The position numbers and the translations under genes were made by a program. Of a stretch of 6,195 bases of DNA, positions 5,102 through 6,195 are shown in pieces. The stretch is from contig DQVZ01000281.1 in the NCBI GenBank assembly GCA_015661465.1, forward strand, positions 1 to 6,195. The letters run 5' to 3'. The notes under the pieces were generated by a model that saw only the letters and a program-made list of their open reading frames with translations, had not been told where the DNA came from and did no database searches. Every line of letters starts with the position of its first letter. Within the stretch, counting starts at the first letter, position 1. This DNA is from Aquifex aeolicus. GTDB lineage: Bacteria; Aquificota; Aquificia; Aquificales; Aquificaceae.

Positions 5102-6072
5102 CTTTCTACTGTTCCCTCTTCGTATCCTCTATAATCCGTGATTCCATAGTGGCAGTCTTTACAACTTAGACCGTATCTTTCCGCTATCCTTTGGTGTCTT
5201 GAATGTATGTCTGCGAGGGGTTCAAACTTTCTGAGTTTGGGAACGCCGATTCCTTGATGGCACTGAACACAGGTTATCATGGCTTCTCTCCATAACTTCT
5301 TTGCTTTTTCTTTATCCTTATTTTCAAAAGCCTTGGGAAGTTCTACGTACATTATTCTATTTCTCTTCTTGACAACTTCTTTAACCTCTTTGGGAAACTT
5401 TGCTATCATAGGAGCAGCGATGGACATATTTCTTCCACATGCATGGACACCTCTAGGGTCCTTGAGTATATCAAGAGCTGCTATGAAGTTTTCATGCTCT
5501 ATCATTCCCCTTATTCTTACCCAGTTAAAGAATGTGGAATAGGCTCCTGCTTTAAAAGCTATTATTCTGTCTGCAAGGAATCTTGCCGCCTTTATAACAT
5601 CCTTTTCATCTTTTCCGCCTACTATGAGTATTTTCCTTCCTTTTTTCTCAATTACTTTAAGTGAAGGTTTATCAAATTTTAAGCCCAGTTCCCTGACTAT
5701 TTTGTTATTAGTTCCAACAACTATAAGGTGTTTATCCTTGTACTTTTCAACCTCTACATCAGTTATAAGAAGTTTCGGTATTTTGCCTTCTTTAACCATT
5801 CTAGGGTTTAGCCCTATTCCTTCTGTCCATTGTCCTAAGAAAAAGGCTATTCTTACTGCGGAAGATAGTACTTTCTTACTTTCATCTCTACCGTAAACTA
5901 TATAAACATTTGGAACTGCTACATCCTTAGTTTCAGCTGGTGTGCCTTTCCATGCTGTTACGTACTTTATATACGGGAACTTTTTTACTTCTTTAAAATC
6001 CATGTATATTTGAGAAGAAGCTAAGGCTAGGCTGTGTAAAGCTACTAAAGTTAACAAGAATTTTTTTACCAT
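5098..6072 (-). CDS. Exported diheme c-type cytochrome of unrecognised family
   Basis: A 324-residue protein. The N-terminus MVKKFLLTLVALHSLALASS is a typical signal peptide (Lys-Lys, hydrophobic core, Ala-Leu-Ala near 16-18), so the mature protein should be periplasmic; no other membrane segment is evident. Residues about 55-175 form an alternating beta/alpha region with repeated hydrophobic strands (NVYIVYG, KLLITDVEV, HLIVVGTNN, KILIVGGKD) ending in AARFLADRI, resembling an S-layer- or BcsB-type module; that likeness is impressionistic. Residues 190-324 carry two heme-attachment motifs, Cys268-Val-Gln-Cys-His272 and Cys304-Lys-Asp-Cys-His308. The helix before the first (KAKKLWREAMITCVQCHQ) looks like the C-terminal helix of cytochrome c' or a related four-helix cytochrome. 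His290 and His293 lie between the hemes as possible distal ligands. The start is supported by AGGAGGAGG (6076-6084). It heads the pair with aroK. A respiratory electron-transfer role is inferred; no partner is visible. Confidence 0.85.
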   Translation of the reverse strand: MVKKFLLTLVALHSLALASSQIYMDFKEVKKFPYIKYVTAWKGTPAETKDVAVPNVYIVYGRDESKKVLSSAVRIAFFLGQWTEGIGLNPRMVKEGKIPKLLITDVEVEKYKDKHLIVVGTNNKIVRELGLKFDKPSLKVIEKKGRKILIVGGKDEKDVIKAARFLADRIIAFKAGAYSTFFNWVRIRGMIEHENFIAALDILKDPRGVHACGRNMSIAAPMIAKFPKEVKEVVKKRNRIMYVELPKAFENKDKEKAKKLWREAMITCVQCHQGIGVPKLRKFEPLADIHSRHQRIAERYGLSCKDCHYGITDYRGYEEGTVER

Positions 6073-6075
6073 TTT

Positions 6076-6117
6076 CCTCCTCCTGAAGATTGTATTATAT
6101 TAATTTTTTGTGAATTA
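6076..6117. promoter_or_regulatory. Compact divergent promoter region between the cytochrome and tRNA-Pro genes
   Basis: Only 45 bases separate the cytochrome ATG from the tRNA 5' end, so both promoters must overlap or extend into the genes. On the minus strand an exact TATAAT (complement of 6094-6099) serves the cytochrome, followed by its AGGAGGAGG ribosome site (6084-6076). On the plus strand TATATT (6096-6101) is a possible -10 for the tRNA. Neither has a convincing -35; for the cytochrome gene it would fall in the first bases of the tRNA gene. Confidence 0.45.
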
Positions 6118-6190
6118 CGGGGCGTAGCTCAGGTGGTAGAGCGTCGGCTTTGGGAGCCGAAGGTCGCCGGTTCAAGTCCGGCCGCCCCGA
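6118..6190 (+). tRNA. tRNA-Pro (anticodon UGG)
   Basis: A full cloverleaf can be drawn: acceptor CGGGGCG (6118-6124) with CGCCCCG (6183-6189), seven perfect pairs including the C1-G72 typical of bacterial tRNA-Pro; D stem GCTC/GAGC with loop AGGTGGTA (6131-6138); anticodon stem TCGGC/GCCGA around loop TTTGGGA (6149-6155), giving TGG at 6151-6153 followed by G37; variable loop AGGTC; T stem GCCGG/CCGGC with TTCAAGT. The discriminator is A6190. The next bases are TAAAG, so CCA is not encoded and must be added after transcription. All stems are fully paired and GC-rich in an AT-rich setting, as in hyperthermophiles. Confidence 0.97.
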
Positions 6191-6195
6191 TAAAG

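Noticed and set aside
1..6195. CRISPR array, insertion sequence or other mobile element
   Set aside because: No repeated spacer-like units, no transposase reading frame and no terminal inverted repeats were seen; all genes look like housekeeping or respiratory chromosomal genes.

Overview
The window looks like a piece of an Aquifex-type chromosome (Aquificales, hyperthermophilic chemolithoautotroph). The reasons are: an almost complete C-terminal two thirds of a sulfide:quinone oxidoreductase whose residue numbering fits, from memory, the Aquifex aeolicus enzyme (430 aa, Cys347, Ile346, Phe385); Lys/Glu-rich compact proteins; AT-rich coding DNA next to a strikingly GC-rich tRNA; and very tight packing (largest gap about 88 bases, several overlaps). 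From memory, the protein sequences resemble A. aeolicus VF5 without being identical, so a sister strain or species is likelier than VF5 itself. No database was consulted.

Layout, left to right. 1-819 (+): sqr, 5' end cut off by the window. 908-1486 (+): a TetR-family regulator with a perfect palindrome abutting its start codon. 1483-2448 and 2426-2875 (both -): moaA and moaE, overlapping each other, for molybdenum cofactor synthesis; a perfect 20-bp palindrome lies just upstream of the moaE ribosome binding site. 2945-3505 (-): a second TetR-family regulator. It is divergent from thiS (3576-3785, +) and thiG (3825-4628, +), the sulfur carrier and thiazole synthase of thiamine synthesis; the 70-base divergent region carries two more palindromes. 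4580-5101 (-): aroK, shikimate kinase, overlapping the 3' end of thiG. 5098-6072 (-): an exported diheme c-type cytochrome of unrecognised family, coupled to aroK by an ATGA overlap. 6118-6190 (+): tRNA-Pro(UGG) without an encoded CCA end. No stretch above 300 bases lacks a gene.

How the genes fit together: sulfide oxidation (sqr) and the exported cytochrome belong to respiratory electron transfer. moaA/moaE and thiS/thiG are two sulfur-carrier-dependent cofactor pathways; the partner carrier moaD, and moaC, thiF and thiH, are not here. The most interesting layer is regulatory. Two TetR genes sit among four distinct promoter-associated palindromes. Three genes (both tetR and thiS) have no Shine-Dalgarno and a -10-like box placed so that transcription would begin at or near the start codon, while moaE, thiG and the cytochrome have textbook AGGAGG-type sites. 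I did not find a clearly new multi-gene system; the candidates for novelty are the regulatory arrangement and the cytochrome architecture.
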